From NCBI GenBank assembly GCA_001630475.1, contig KV419394.1, positions 1,116,001 to 1,180,000 of the forward strand: a stretch of DNA of 64,000 nt, in the 5' to 3' direction. Position numbers and translations under genes: made by a program. Under the pieces are notes generated by a model that had not been told where the DNA came from, did no database searches, and saw only the letters and a program-made list of their open reading frames with translations. Within the stretch, counting starts at the first letter, position 1; each line of letters starts with the position of its first letter. Below, piece after piece: positions 34,673-45,920 of this stretch. Origin of the DNA: Sistotremastrum niveocremeum HHB9708 (Eukaryota > Basidiomycota > Agaricomycetes > Sistotremastrales > Sistotremastraceae).

Positions 34673-34843
34673 GAGGAAACCCCTTGCCGCTTGCATTTTG
34701 GTTTTGTATTACGTGCCATGTATCGTTAGCGACTTGCACTACTGTATTTTTTACTGATTTGTGGTATGCTCACAACTTGTCCACAAGCGTAAACAGTGGT
34801 CTCCAATGACGCACGTGTCAGATTTTACCGACCAACCCACTTC

Positions 34844-36829
34844 ATGGCGACCGTCGAGAACGATGAGCTGTCTCCTACATCTCCTATAGACGAGTCCGAC
34901 ACTGGCATCTTGTCAGGACCAAATCCAGAACCCGGCCTGAACGGAGCTCCAGTTCGGTGTACGTGCTCGTTGTCTTCATTTTACCATTGTTGTGCTCATG
35001 ACTATGGCTAGGGTACGATGTACGCGTCTAGCTACTCGTTGTGGCTATACATGAGTCTAACGGAATCTAACAGGCTGACCGAAAAGAGCCCTATACGCGA
35101 ATTACGCCTTTTGCAGAAAAACATGACCCTGCAGTCGAGTGCGTGCTACCCGAGAGCTCTATGCGCTGCCAGCAGTTTATGCTTTCATAGATTTTTCTTC
35201 AAACCTATTACCCTGACCGCCTTGGGCTTGGCATTGACTGCTCTGGCTTATATTGCCATGTCTAGCGATGTTTTGGAAGAAGGAAGGGATAAAAGCCGCT
35301 GGTCAGATCCAGTTTATTCTCTAAAATCTCAATTTCTCAGTAATTCTGAAGGGGTGTATATGCCGCCGTCTCTGCTTTTCTCCTCTTCACAATGCTCCAT
35401 GCTCGTGATGGACCTTTCATTCGACCTCATCCCGCATTTTGGAGAATTGTTTTGGGCATCAACCTTCTCTATGTCCTTGGAATGGTCTTCCTCCTATTCC
35501 AGGATCTTCCATCTGCACGTCAGATGATGACGTTTCTCGACCCCTCGCTTGGAGTACCTTTGGATGAACGAAGTTACGCGGAGGATTGTACCTTGACTCC
35601 GACAGTTCTCTGGGTGTGTTCCCCTCTTCACCCTATTTATATAGTATGCTGACGTTGATTAGAACGCTATCGATATCTTTTGCTTGGCCCATGCTCTTGG
35701 ATGGTTTGGAAAGGCTCTCATTTTACGCGATTATTGGTTTTGTTGGGTAAGGGCATCCACCACCTACAAGCGATGCAGAATATCAAGATGGCGATCCAGA
35801 TTCTCAGCATTGCGTTCGAGCTCGCGGAATATAGTCTACAACATCAATTGCCCAATTTCGCGGAGGTACTGCCCGTCCCTCGTTTGATGACAAAGATTGA
35901 TTTATTAACATTCTTTGAAGTGTTGGTGGGACCACGTATGTGTATCTTTTGAGCTGGAAGTTCAGCACCCGACATTTTGCAGTGGCTTTTGGACGTCCTT
36001 ATCTGTAATTGGATTGGGACATATCTAGGTATATTGATCTACAGTTATATATATACCGAAGCGCTACTAACATTCAACCCAGGCATGAAAACGTGCTCTT
36101 ACTTCGAAGTCAAGGTACGTGTCCACTTGTCTTTTCGTTCTCCACTCTCAATCTCATCGTAGCATTACACCTGGCGAACCTTCAGACAGAGTCGCGGCCT
36201 CAAGTCGAAAGGCAAACGAGTATTGGGCCAATTCTCGCCTCATGACTGGACCACGTTCCAGTGGGAAGGAACTTCTTCATTCCGGAACTACTTGGTCGTT
36301 GTTGGATTGCTTGCCGTGTTCCTGATGGCGGAACTCAATCCTTTCTATCTCAAGGTATAGATGCCCCTCGTTGATGTACATTTCCTTCAATAACGCTGTC
36401 AACAGAGCTTGCTTTGGATGGAACCTAGTCATCCTTTCGTTATCGCACGACTCGCGGGAGTCTTCCTGTGTGCACTTCCAGCGGTGCGCGAGCTATACCA
36501 ATATGTCAGCGACCCACGGTGAGTAATGGAATTACTAATATCGAGCAACGCCGTGACTCCGCCCTCAGAAAAGCTGTTCGAATGGGACAGCACGCATGGC
36601 TTCTCATTGCGACTATATGCACCGAATTGCTTTGCATCATAAAGTGGGGACAAGGGCAATTCACGGAACCATTCCCTAGCCATATACGAGTCTTTTTATC
36701 GATCGGCGCGTTCCTGCTCGTTTTATATCCTTCAGTCCGGGTACGTGGTCTGTTATTGCAGCAGAGGTCACAGAATATAACATACAGTTTCCCAGTTTGG
36801 CGTTCCGAGTGCAAGAAGATACCTTGTAA
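34844..36829 (+). CDS. Phosphatidylserine synthase, base-exchange (PTDSS1/2) type
   Basis: The enzyme swaps the head group of phosphatidylcholine or phosphatidylethanolamine for serine, in the ER. It belongs to the metazoan PSS1/PSS2 family, not to the CDP-DAG-dependent Cho1 family typical of yeasts. Family blocks are clear: RDGPFIRPHPAFWRIVLGI, NLLYVLGMVFLLFQ, IDIFCLAHALGWFGKALILR, DYWFCWILSIAFELAEYSL, QHQLPNFAECWWDHWLLD, VLICNWIGTYLGMKTC and EVKHYTWR. About eight or nine transmembrane segments, about 470 residues. The N-terminus (MATVENDELSP) is acidic and cytosolic. The gene is highly split: an 8-nt exon (35012-35019) and a 15-nt exon (35921-35935) both carry conserved residues. Start at 34844. 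Follows the AlkB-like gene in the same direction by 171 bp. Confidence 0.93.
35012..35019 (+). other. Eight-nucleotide microexon of the PS synthase gene
   Basis: GGTACGAT lies between two GT..AG introns. Joined as CGGT|GGTACGAT|GCTGAC it gives Arg-Trp-Tyr-Asp-Ala-Asp. Skipping it produces TGC-TGA, an immediate stop. Both introns are of normal length and have GTACG donors. Confidence 0.75.
35921..35935 (+). other. Fifteen-nucleotide microexon encoding CWWDH
   Basis: TGTTGGTGGGACCAC is flanked by TTTGAAG and GTATGT. It encodes Cys-Trp-Trp-Asp-His, the most conserved stretch of the base-exchange PS synthases (NF.ECWWDHW). Skipping it would keep frame but remove the motif. Confidence 0.85.
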
Positions 36830-36949
36830 AACATGGAAGAGACAAAAGGACTAAGATAAGTTAATGGGCGCGTGTCTTCTGCCTGCTTTTACGCTACTTC
36901 TTTATACAATGTATAATTCATCCATGCTGACTAGTACTATACACCTCTC

Positions 36950-37732
36950 TTACTGTCCTTGGCGTCTCTTTAGCTCCTTCTTCTGAAGAGATGCAGCGTT
37001 TTTGTTCCAGAAGAGAAACGCAGATGTACGCTTGTCAGCACCAGTCTTCTTAGACAGCAAACTTGATCCCTCAAATAGGACCTATGCCGAAAATGAAGCA
37101 TTCAATGACGCAGAAAGAAAAATAACATACCACCCAGAAGCCCCAAAGCGCAATAACGGATGAAATGAGGAACACCACAACACCCAACCCTCCTGTCTTC
37201 GATGAATCTGCATTGTATGATACAATAGCAGATATCCCGCACGATGCTGTCAGTGGATATAGCAATGGGTGTCCACGACCTTCTTGCACACGAGATATCG
37301 GTTCTCCTGAGGGTATCTACGGCTCTGATGTAAGACTAACCAGTAGTGTGATCAAGAAACTGTGACTGACAGCGATTATCAGGCAGACCGAGACGGCCAG
37401 AAGAAGGAGCCCAAGTTGTATTGAAAGGAAAGACTCGAGAGGTGTCAGTGCATCCCGATGTTCAGCAGATGACGACGATGAGAGGAATAGGAGTAGGCGA
37501 GGTGATGCAAACAGGAAAACAGCAGAAAGGAATAGTCTGTCAGAGAGAGTTAATATTCATGACGTCCTGCACGATGCCAGAGTGCTTACATTGAAGCCGA
37601 TGACATTGCCCAAACTGCGACATCGCTGGCATTGGAAACTTCTTTCGCCAACTTCTCGCCTGTGTCATGCTGAGAATCAGAGCCAGTCTGCTTAGTTTTC
37701 CCTTCTTGAGATAAGTCTTGCATCTCGTACAT
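36950..37732 (-). CDS. Small membrane protein of unknown function
   Basis: Four exons give about 208 residues beginning MYEMQDLSQEGKTKQTG. There are three hydrophobic segments: ILFLSAVFLFASPRLLLFL, SIQLGLLLLAVSVCLIIA and GLGVVVFLISSVIALWGFW; a short conserved-looking loop HPLLYPLTASCGI lies between the second and third. The C-terminus is soluble and basic, FLFWNKNAASLQKKELKRRQGQ, a form often facing the cytosol. I do not recognise a family. It could be an ER or mitochondrial membrane protein; the Lys/Arg-rich end resembles retrieval signals but is not a strict KKxx. The three introns (53, about 55 and 49 nt) have good acceptors, and each join keeps frame. It is downstream of and co-oriented with Spt6, 163 bp apart. 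Confidence 0.75.
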
Positions 37733-37895
37733 GACGTGGGTTCACATGTTGGAGCGCCGCAAAGACGGACGTTGAAACGCAAACCGCAGCCACTCGCGTA
37801 CGTAATAAAAGTCAAGAGTATTATATTCCGAAATACAGAGTACAAGCCAATAAAATTTACTTGGGCATCGTGATACAAAGTTGACCATGATAAGA

Positions 37896-40800
37896 TCACC
37901 AGCTAGGACGAGGATTTCCCCACGACGGCGTATCTGTCACCAGGGGCCGCTGGGGTGTCATGGACGGAGGGCCTGCAGGCCGTTGTGGAAGGCCATTCAG
38001 CGAGGGATTGTTCTGACCATATGCACCATACGGCGTCCCAGGATAGGTTGGTGCGGTACCGTAGGGGGCAGGGGCAGGGGCAGCTGAACCCGGCCCGGCA
38101 CTATGAGGATTTGGTGTCCTCGCAGGTTGGCGTACGGACATCCTTCCTGGAGTGCGATGCCCAGGAGTAACATATCCAGGCGTTCTGGAACCTGCATAAG
38201 GAGTCTTTCCACCCCCTCCAAGGGCAGTCGAGTTTTGTATGTGTGTATGTCTGCAGAGCCAGTGAGCCCGAATGCAGCAGCAGAGAAAAGGGGCACGAAC
38301 CGATATTTGAACGCGTCGCATAGTTCGGGGACGCTTGGTGCTCCCGTGTCGAACAATAAATATGCTTCTGGGGTCACGCGCACAGGCTATTATTTCTTGT
38401 TAGTTAGTGGTATCTAGAGAAATAAGAGATAAACGGTGGCGCACCCAAGTTTGGACCGGGGAATTTTTGTTGGCCAAGAACACGAGATTGAAATGACCAG
38501 GCTTCTTGCGATTGAGGGAGAAGCAATAGATACTCTTATTTGGATTGGCCAAAATAAAGTTTCTAAGATAGTCATCTGATAATAGGTCAGTAGGGGGCAC
38601 AGCTCGTTTGACAAGCACATACGAATTTCATCGTCTGATCCACGTCTGAACTTCTCGTGAGACATTAAGTCTTCCACTCTTCGGGCCATAGCTTGTATAT
38701 GATTCACGATAAGTTCATCCAGATCCGCAAACTCGTATTTTCCACCCTCAATAATCAGCTGCCGACCGACTGTTTGCTGCGTCAGATCGGCATTTGGTTC
38801 CACGACGTCTACGATCCACTTTAGCTGTAGCATTGATGATATTAGATATACCATACCTATATGTTGATAAAGACCATCATCGACTTTCCAAGTCACGGCA
38901 AGATGATCAGGACCCTTAGAGGATGGCCGAACCACTACATCACCTCTTTGCTGTTTACTTAAATATTGCTCAGCTTGAGATGAATTGAAATTGTGGAAAT
39001 TTGGATGCTTGATGACGCGACGAGTTTGATTATTCTCATTGCGCTTCTTGCGAAGAAGGAGCTCCTTGTCACGGTCTGCTTGATTGATGTCGTACCATTC
39101 TTCGTCAATGTGGACTCTGCGAAATGCTAAGTCGCCAGCACCGACGTCGCTTTGTCGTGAAGAGAGTTCCACGCTGAATTCGTCGTTACTCAAGTCCATC
39201 TTGAGGTGAATGATGACGCCAGCGATGGTCTGGCCCTTTTTCACAACGTCCTCGGCGGATGAGGGTTGGGGTTCTGCAAGGTACTGCGTATTGATCAGAC
39301 CCTCGACGCCTGAATCAAGTCTCGTTATGACAAAGTTGGTCTTGACACGGGTGACCAATACTGAAACAATTAGTCCAACGCGCAACGTTCGTTCAGTCTC
39401 CGAGGTCAACATTGTGAGCACTTCCCAAGCTGTTTGCAGCCGGAATTCGGGGCGCCGGTCGGCAAACGGATCGAGCAGTTCAGCGCGTATGGCGTTGAGA
39501 GTGTGACGTTTAAGATCTTGATTTGTTTCGTACATGTTGACAGCGAAGTCGTCCAGATTCAGTTCGTCCAACCTTCGGACTTTCTCAGGGGATTGCATGA
39601 TCTGCGAAACCACATATGAAGGATGTTCATCGTGGAAGTCTTCTTCGTCAAGATCGAGAGCATCGGCCGCCATTTTACGCGCCAGCTCATAATCTTCCGG
39701 GTGTATACGCGTATCATCGAGGGGATCTGCGATCTCGGATTCGTCGACGTTCCGGCCCTTGCTGGCTTCCTTCATTTCTGCAGTCTGAGGAATGCGCAGG
39801 AAACCTGCGGCATTGAGGAAAATCTTGGTAGTCATAATCCGCCCGTGCACGAACTGGTTCCTATTTATGAGGTTGCCGCCCTACGTAAAGATTAGAAATC
39901 GGTTGTCTGGAGTGCCATTGTGGGTGGTGATGTACTCACCAAAGTAGCTATTTTCTGAACGATGACTTGCGCTTTTCGAGGCCCAAGGCCGCAAACAAAA
40001 GGTAGCAGGTGTTGATAGTATGGGTCTGTGACTGCACGATTTATGTCGACGCCGACATCATTCACCGTGTTGACCAGAACACGTTCGAGAGAAAGGAGAA
40101 GCTTCTCCTCTGGGACCTGTATAAACAAATAAGAATTATCGACGAGAGCTGATTACGACTCAACGTACAAGTTGACGAACTTCGTCATCCAAGGTCAACG
40201 CGACCAAGTCGTGGCCTAGCGCCGCGTATTCGTTGAGGGGGTTTTGCGTAAACCGGGCAAGGCCAACACAGTATTTCGCCACTGGTGAGAGAGCACTAAA
40301 TTCTTCCGCAGCCCGGGCACTATTCTGATAGAGGCGTGCTACCTCGTCATAGACGTATTGGACGGGTACAGATCTTCCCCCGGGCGCGTCGAAAGGCGTT
40401 CCGTTCATAGCCAAACGTGTTTGTTCCGTCATCAGCAAAGATTTTATGTCCTTGGAGAGCTTTGTGGTGTTGATACTGAGTCCTCCAATGACGATGACAT
40501 CGGGCTCACGACGCTTTACCAAATCTTTGAATATGTCGGTGTTCTCGGTATCCGTGAGATTATCGACTTTGAGGTGTTCTCGCAAATGACCATTTTCGTC
40601 CATGTAAACAAAGGTTATGGCATCCTTGAGAGGATCACCTTTGCCCCACGATACAGCAATGACTCTTGCGAATGTCTGACCATAATAAGGTTTCCATCCA
40701 GCCATATTGACACGCTGGATAGCTTGTCAGCCTTCTGAGCTATCAGAGAATTTTAGACGCACCTGCTGGAAGCTAAGCGCACAACGTTTGGCTAGAGAGT

Positions 40801-43191
40801 CTTCCACCTCCTCCCGAAGCCATTCCCGCACCCACTTGATACCAATAGGCAATAAATATTTCTCCAATGCTTCTTTGACAACCAATGCACGTTGTTCATT
40901 CCACGCTTTTACTGTGTCACTGAAACTATCCGAAGTAAAACCCTCCATGAGAGCGCTTTGGAATTCGTGGAGGGGACCTGGTGGCAGATCGATGTGGACG
41001 GTGATCAAATGCTCAGCCTCTGCTGCAAGGATGTTGAGAAATTGTGGCGTATCCAGCATCGCCTTAACAGGTTTGGTCTTCAGGTATTTGAAGTTCTGTT
41101 AAACAAAGTAAGTCAGCATTAGATTGTCGAAACTGAGCAAACAGCCTACATGGTAGGGGTGATGCTCGTCGATTTTGTTCAAGCCCTTTTCGGTGGGAGT
41201 GATGGTCACCGTAGCATCCTCCTTGAACCTTGCTCGGATCTCTCGACGCAACAGGGGGTCTTTGCCTAATTCCGTGGAAATAAGCAGACGGGCTTGTTGT
41301 AGAAGGTATTCCGGAGCCTCGGCTTTCTCGTTGTTTGGATCAGCAAAAGCTTCGGCATGCACGAGTGGAGGAAGGTCTGGATCTTCTGGGAAGAAATCTT
41401 TAGTGCTTTTGCCAATGCTCAAGGCGTTCAAGGCAATTTCATGCGATTTCAACCCAAAATCCTGCAGAGAATAGATCAGGTTGATATGTATCACAAGTAA
41501 TAGAGACCTACATCCGCGAGCTTTGAGATGATCGTCTTTTTGATCACCTCATACCCAGAGATTCGGGAAGGAAGCTTTCGCTTTCTAGGTTCTGCCTCGA
41601 CATCATCGTAGAACTCGAGGTCGAAATTATCCTTCTTTTTCGATTTATATTTCATGCCAAGCCACTCGGTGGTGTCTGCAATAGCCTCAACAGAATCCAG
41701 TTCGGGACGGAGTTTGTCCTCGAAATACTGATCGGAGACTTGCAGGCGAGCGTACACGGCGTGAAGGGAATTCAATCTTTGATAGAACGCCTGGTATTTC
41801 TGACTGAGACTGTAGATCCGCCACAAGTCATCCCGGTCCAGAAATTCCACACGAAATCCAGGATTCTGAGGATCGAAATGGCTTATATAGTCTCGTTTGT
41901 GAACGTAAATGTAGGGCACTTCGTAGTGTTCAATGAGCAGAAATTCGATTGCGTGTCGGACAGCAGCAATGAGCTGGGGAAGCAGTTGATGAAATTGACC
42001 GTCGGGACGGAAGTAGTCCTTCTCGTGGCGTTCTGACAGTCGGAGGGTGACCCAATGAGCCGCATCGTCCAGATTCTCGGCAGAGAACGATGTATCCACT
42101 GCAGGTGTGACAGACGTCGAGAGGGTCGAGCCAATTAATTGCATGCGTTCAGGAATGTCCAACATCCGAATGACATCATCATCGTCGGTCAACATTCGAG
42201 CTCGTATTTCGGAAGGTTCAAACACCTGAGGAAATCAGACACTGTTTAAAAACTATGCGCAGAATAAATCAGCTTACGTCCGCATACTTCAGATCATGTT
42301 TTGGCAGTTCTTCATCCAGGGGTTGTTCGTCTTCCTCGAGTGCCCAATCGTAGTCAGTTCCATCACCAAACACTTCGTGGATCTCGTCCCATGCCCTTCG
42401 CGACAAAATGAGCCAATTACATCACCGGAAACAAGAGAACACGAACGTAGCGTCAATGCCAGTCAATTCAGGACGAGCTCCTAAAGCTCGATTGCGTTCC
42501 CTTTCAACTCTTTTACGCTCTCTCCTGCGCTCCTCACGCTCTTCTTCCGCTAAACCCTCATCCTCCTCCATATCATCGTCAATGAAATCGTCCATATCGA
42601 CGTCTTCATCATCCAGTCGATCCCCTGCAGCGGGTAATCTATCATCTTCGTCCCAGATATGGTCCACATCCCGTCGATGATCTGATTCGTCACCAGAGTC
42701 AAGTGCTCTGGCGGGGACTCGGCCCTTGCCAGTACTGGCAGGCCCAGGGGACTCAGAGTCGCGTGCGCGTCGAAGTCGAGTGAGTCTTTGCCTGTCAACT
42801 TTTCTGCCAGTGTTTTCTTCCAGAAGATCCAGGTCATCTTCTTCAAGAGCCTCATCCTCTTCTACATTGTCCAGTCAACAATGTACCGCGGCGATTTGTG
42901 CAACTGACTCGTACCTCGGGTTCTTCGACGCCGCTTTCGCCGTCTTTTGCGTCGTGAGCTCTCTTCGTCACTTCCTTCCTCTTCGTCTTCGTCGTCCTCA
43001 TCAACAATAAAACCTTCGCGAACCCTTCGCTCCTCCTCCTCGTCTTCCTCGGGCTCCTCAGAGCTGTCGTCGGAAAGAATTGTGGTCGGCTCGCCTGCCA
43101 TGTCTTCATCAGAGCCCTCTCTTTCGCGATCCCCATTTCCCAGTGGATTTTCTTGCACGGCGGCCCGTTGGGCACTAGGTGAAGAGGACAT
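37896..43191 (-). CDS. SPT6: Transcription elongation factor Spt6
   Basis: Spt6 is the histone chaperone that travels with RNA polymerase II. The protein, roughly 1,550-1,600 residues, has the family order: a very acidic N-terminus ([33 protein letters not shown]) containing a basic patch, then the [18 protein letters not shown] segment, the helix-rich Tex-like core ([17 protein letters not shown]), the YqgF/RNase-H-like domain ([26 protein letters not shown]), the helix-hairpin-helix ([19 protein letters not shown]), an S1 domain ([20 protein letters not shown]) and the tandem SH2 region ([39 protein letters not shown]). The C-terminus is a low-complexity Thr-Pro-Gly tail ([17 protein letters not shown]) that may be phosphorylated. 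About twelve exons. Start at 43191 ([12 protein letters not shown]). Complete in the window. Confidence 0.95.
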
Positions 43192-43602
43192 AGTCGCCTC
43201 GAAAGAGTGGTCGGACTTCGAAATCGGATGATGGAGTTAACAACCTTGACTCCGCCACTTAGTGGCGCCTCCGACTTTCTCTGTCGATCTCGAGATAAGC
43301 AAAAGGACGAATGACTCATTCGTGTTTCAAAAAAACTGGAGCAATACTGTACTAAGTAAACTGGAAATCCTCCTTCCATTTCACCTTGATGTCGGCCGAG
43401 CACACCTTCGGCGAAAAAAAAACACCGAGTCCGGTTCAAGTGATTACTATAGGCATTCATTATTATTGCGTATACTTCATGCCTGCAAAAATAGGCTGTA
43501 AAAGAGTAACGAAATCAGGATGGAGAGGAGAGTGATACTAGTAAACTAATGGAATGCAGCACTAGAAAAATGAGGCAGACAAAAAAGAGTCCGTGTCCGT
43601 GA
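43192..43602. promoter_or_regulatory. Intergenic between Spt6 and Smi1/Knr4 genes
   Basis: About 410 bp that must hold the Spt6 promoter and the Smi1 3' UTR (both genes on minus). It includes an A-rich run near 43,415. No gene, repeat or RNA structure was recognised. Confidence 0.5.
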
Positions 43603-45733
43603 TCATGAAGCCTCCTTCTTCTTCTTGCCTCCAGCTAGATTACTGAATCGTTTGAAATTCGGTACAAGTCCTTTCTTCTTTCCCGTCGACTCCGCCGATT
43701 TCACGGACGCAGCATCATCTGAATCCCGTTTGTTCAATGCAAGGGGTATAATGGATTCAGGTTCAGCGGGAGGTGGAATGGGCTGCTCATGAGCGATCGT
43801 CCCGACGATCCCGCCGCCGCCCACCAATCTAATGGTAGTACCCGAGTCTTCAAACTGCTCGGATTCATCAGCTTCCGGCCATGAACTTGAAGGTTCGGCA
43901 TCAATGGTTGTCACGTTCGAAACCTCCTTCGGAGGTTCTGGTGTAGGATCAGTGATAGGTGTAGAGTGACTGGGAGGAACCGCGGGAGGTGGTGGCGGGA
44001 CTGATTCAACATCTTTCAAGCCGCTTGTAACAGTGATATTTGAGAGATCGGAAGACAAAGCCGGTTCATGATACTCGGTCTGATGTGGTTCCTGAATCGG
44101 GGACGACGGCAATATGATCAAAGCTTCACGCTCAGCTGCTTGTGGCGCATCGACATCCGAAGCTAGAAGATCAATAGTGGGTGATCTCAGCGGGACCGTG
44201 TCCGCCGCTATAGAGCGCCCGGCCGAAAGCACGTTCTTTTGCTGAGCCCTGGGCTCATATGAGTCCAAAGAGTAGTCGGTCGGAGACGATGCAGTAGAGG
44301 TAGAAGCAGATGGTGCAGAGGTAATGTCCTGCTGGGTAGGCAGGGGTACTGGCCGAGGTGCAGGAACGCGGACGGTCGATACTGAAGTCACTCTTTCCAA
44401 TGTGACAGGAGCAGGAGAAGGTAGAATTTCCAATGACCGTGAAGACTCTGCGTCGGGTTCGACGTCGACAATGAGAGGATCTCGACGTGCGCTTGAAACG
44501 TGGACAGCTGTGATATCAGACTCGCCGACGGGGTTGGGCTATAGAAAATATTGATTCGCACGCCTTGGAAATGAGGGAGAGAAGACTTACGGTTGGTTCA
44601 CCTTCTACAGGTGGATCCGGGTCAGGAGCAAGGCCTGCCTCTCTCCATCGTTTGAAACTTTTATCAGCCCAAGCTTCCAATACCGGCCATCCGCGATATT
44701 CTCCAGTCAGTCGCAAACCTGGGGCACTGCCATCTGCCCCTCCTTCCCGCCCGCCTCCCCCAGTACCATCGTTGAAGTAACTCTCGTACCCAACGCTGTC
44801 TTCACTCTCCTCACTGTCATCCCCAGCGCCAAGCTCATAGCCCTCGCCACTTTCCAATTCATCAATAAAGTTTGCAAGCCAACGTCCCCAACCAGCTTCG
44901 GTTTCTCCTTTCCACATGACGACTTTGGTGTCGAAATCGCGTCCGAAAACGATGACCTGTCCGATAGTCCCGCTCGCATCGGGAGCCATATCGACTCCCA
45001 GATAATTTCCAGCACGGTCGGTTACCAGAGGCAGCCAACCACGCTGAGAATATTCTCGTCGTATCCAACCAGGTGGAATAGACCGCATGGATTCTTTGAG
45101 TGTAGCATTGGCACCGGTAGCAGGATCATCGTCGACTTCTCTCCAATATCTCCATTCTTCCAAGACATCTTCCAAAGGCATGAGCTGAAGGCCGAAGAAC
45201 AGACCGTCCGCCGAACCACTCAATGATTCCGTCTCTTGACCGTCTGTGATGAGATATGATTCTCGTACAGAGGAAGGCAGAGTGAAGCCAAGTGCGAGTT
45301 CGATATCTTGGAGCGTGGCAGGGAGGATGCCGTAGTTCAGAGTATCTCCCATTTCGACGTATTCCTCGGAGAGCCAGTTTCGTATACGTGTCCATGTATG
45401 TTGTAAAGATGGTTGACCACCTTGAGAGTGGTTGTGAAGAGGGAGGATGTAGGAGTTGCGCGAATCTGATCTGGTGTTGTCATAGGACGTTTGTGGAACA
45501 GTGTCATACGGGTCGCTCTTCTGAGGAGGGTAGGTATAGGAAGAGGCCGTCAACACGTCTCCACCATGGCTGCTGGAAGCGTACGTCTGGGGGGTACGAG
45601 GCGACTGGGTTTGCGGGAGAATGGGAGAGTGGGTGGGCAGGGAAAAGGCATCCCTTGTTGAGTTCATCGTTTGGTTTCTTCGAGCTGGGTTCGTTTCTCG
45701 GGGAGCAAACCAAGAAGTTATCGCTCGAAACAT
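43603..45733 (-). CDS. SMI1: Smi1/Knr4 cell-wall synthesis regulator
   Basis: Knr4/Smi1 links cell-wall stress signalling (Slt2 MAP kinase, calcineurin) to glucan synthesis and polarity sites. About 690 residues in two exons. A Ser/Thr/Pro-rich N-terminus is followed by the SMI1/KNR4 domain at about residues 110-290: TWTRIRNWLSEEYVEMGDTL, NYGILPATLQDIELALGFTL, PSSVRESYLITDGQE, GLFFGLQLMPLEDVLEEWR and RGWLPLVTDRAGNYLGVDMA. The domain ends near VIVFGRDFDTKVVMWKGE, AGWGRWLANFIDEL. The rest is disordered, acidic then Ser/Pro/Val-rich, with a basic end GKKKGLVPNFKRFSNLAGGK. One intron near 44,540-44,590. Length exceeds yeast Smi1 (about 505), mainly in the disordered tail. Start at 45733 (MFRAITSWFAP); the residues next to it match the family. 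Confidence 0.93.
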
Positions 45734-45920
45734 TTGGGTACGACGAGGGACACTGCTAGGTCGACGGTCGTTGTGAGACCATGCAAGTGTACGTCAAGGG
45801 CGGGTATCAGTGCTACACGGCGGGCGTTGAATAGGCACACTCCTCGCACACGGCCGTCACGTAAAGCCGGCATTTGGTTCCAGCAGTGTACGCGTACAAT
45901 CTACAATATATACATCTAGA

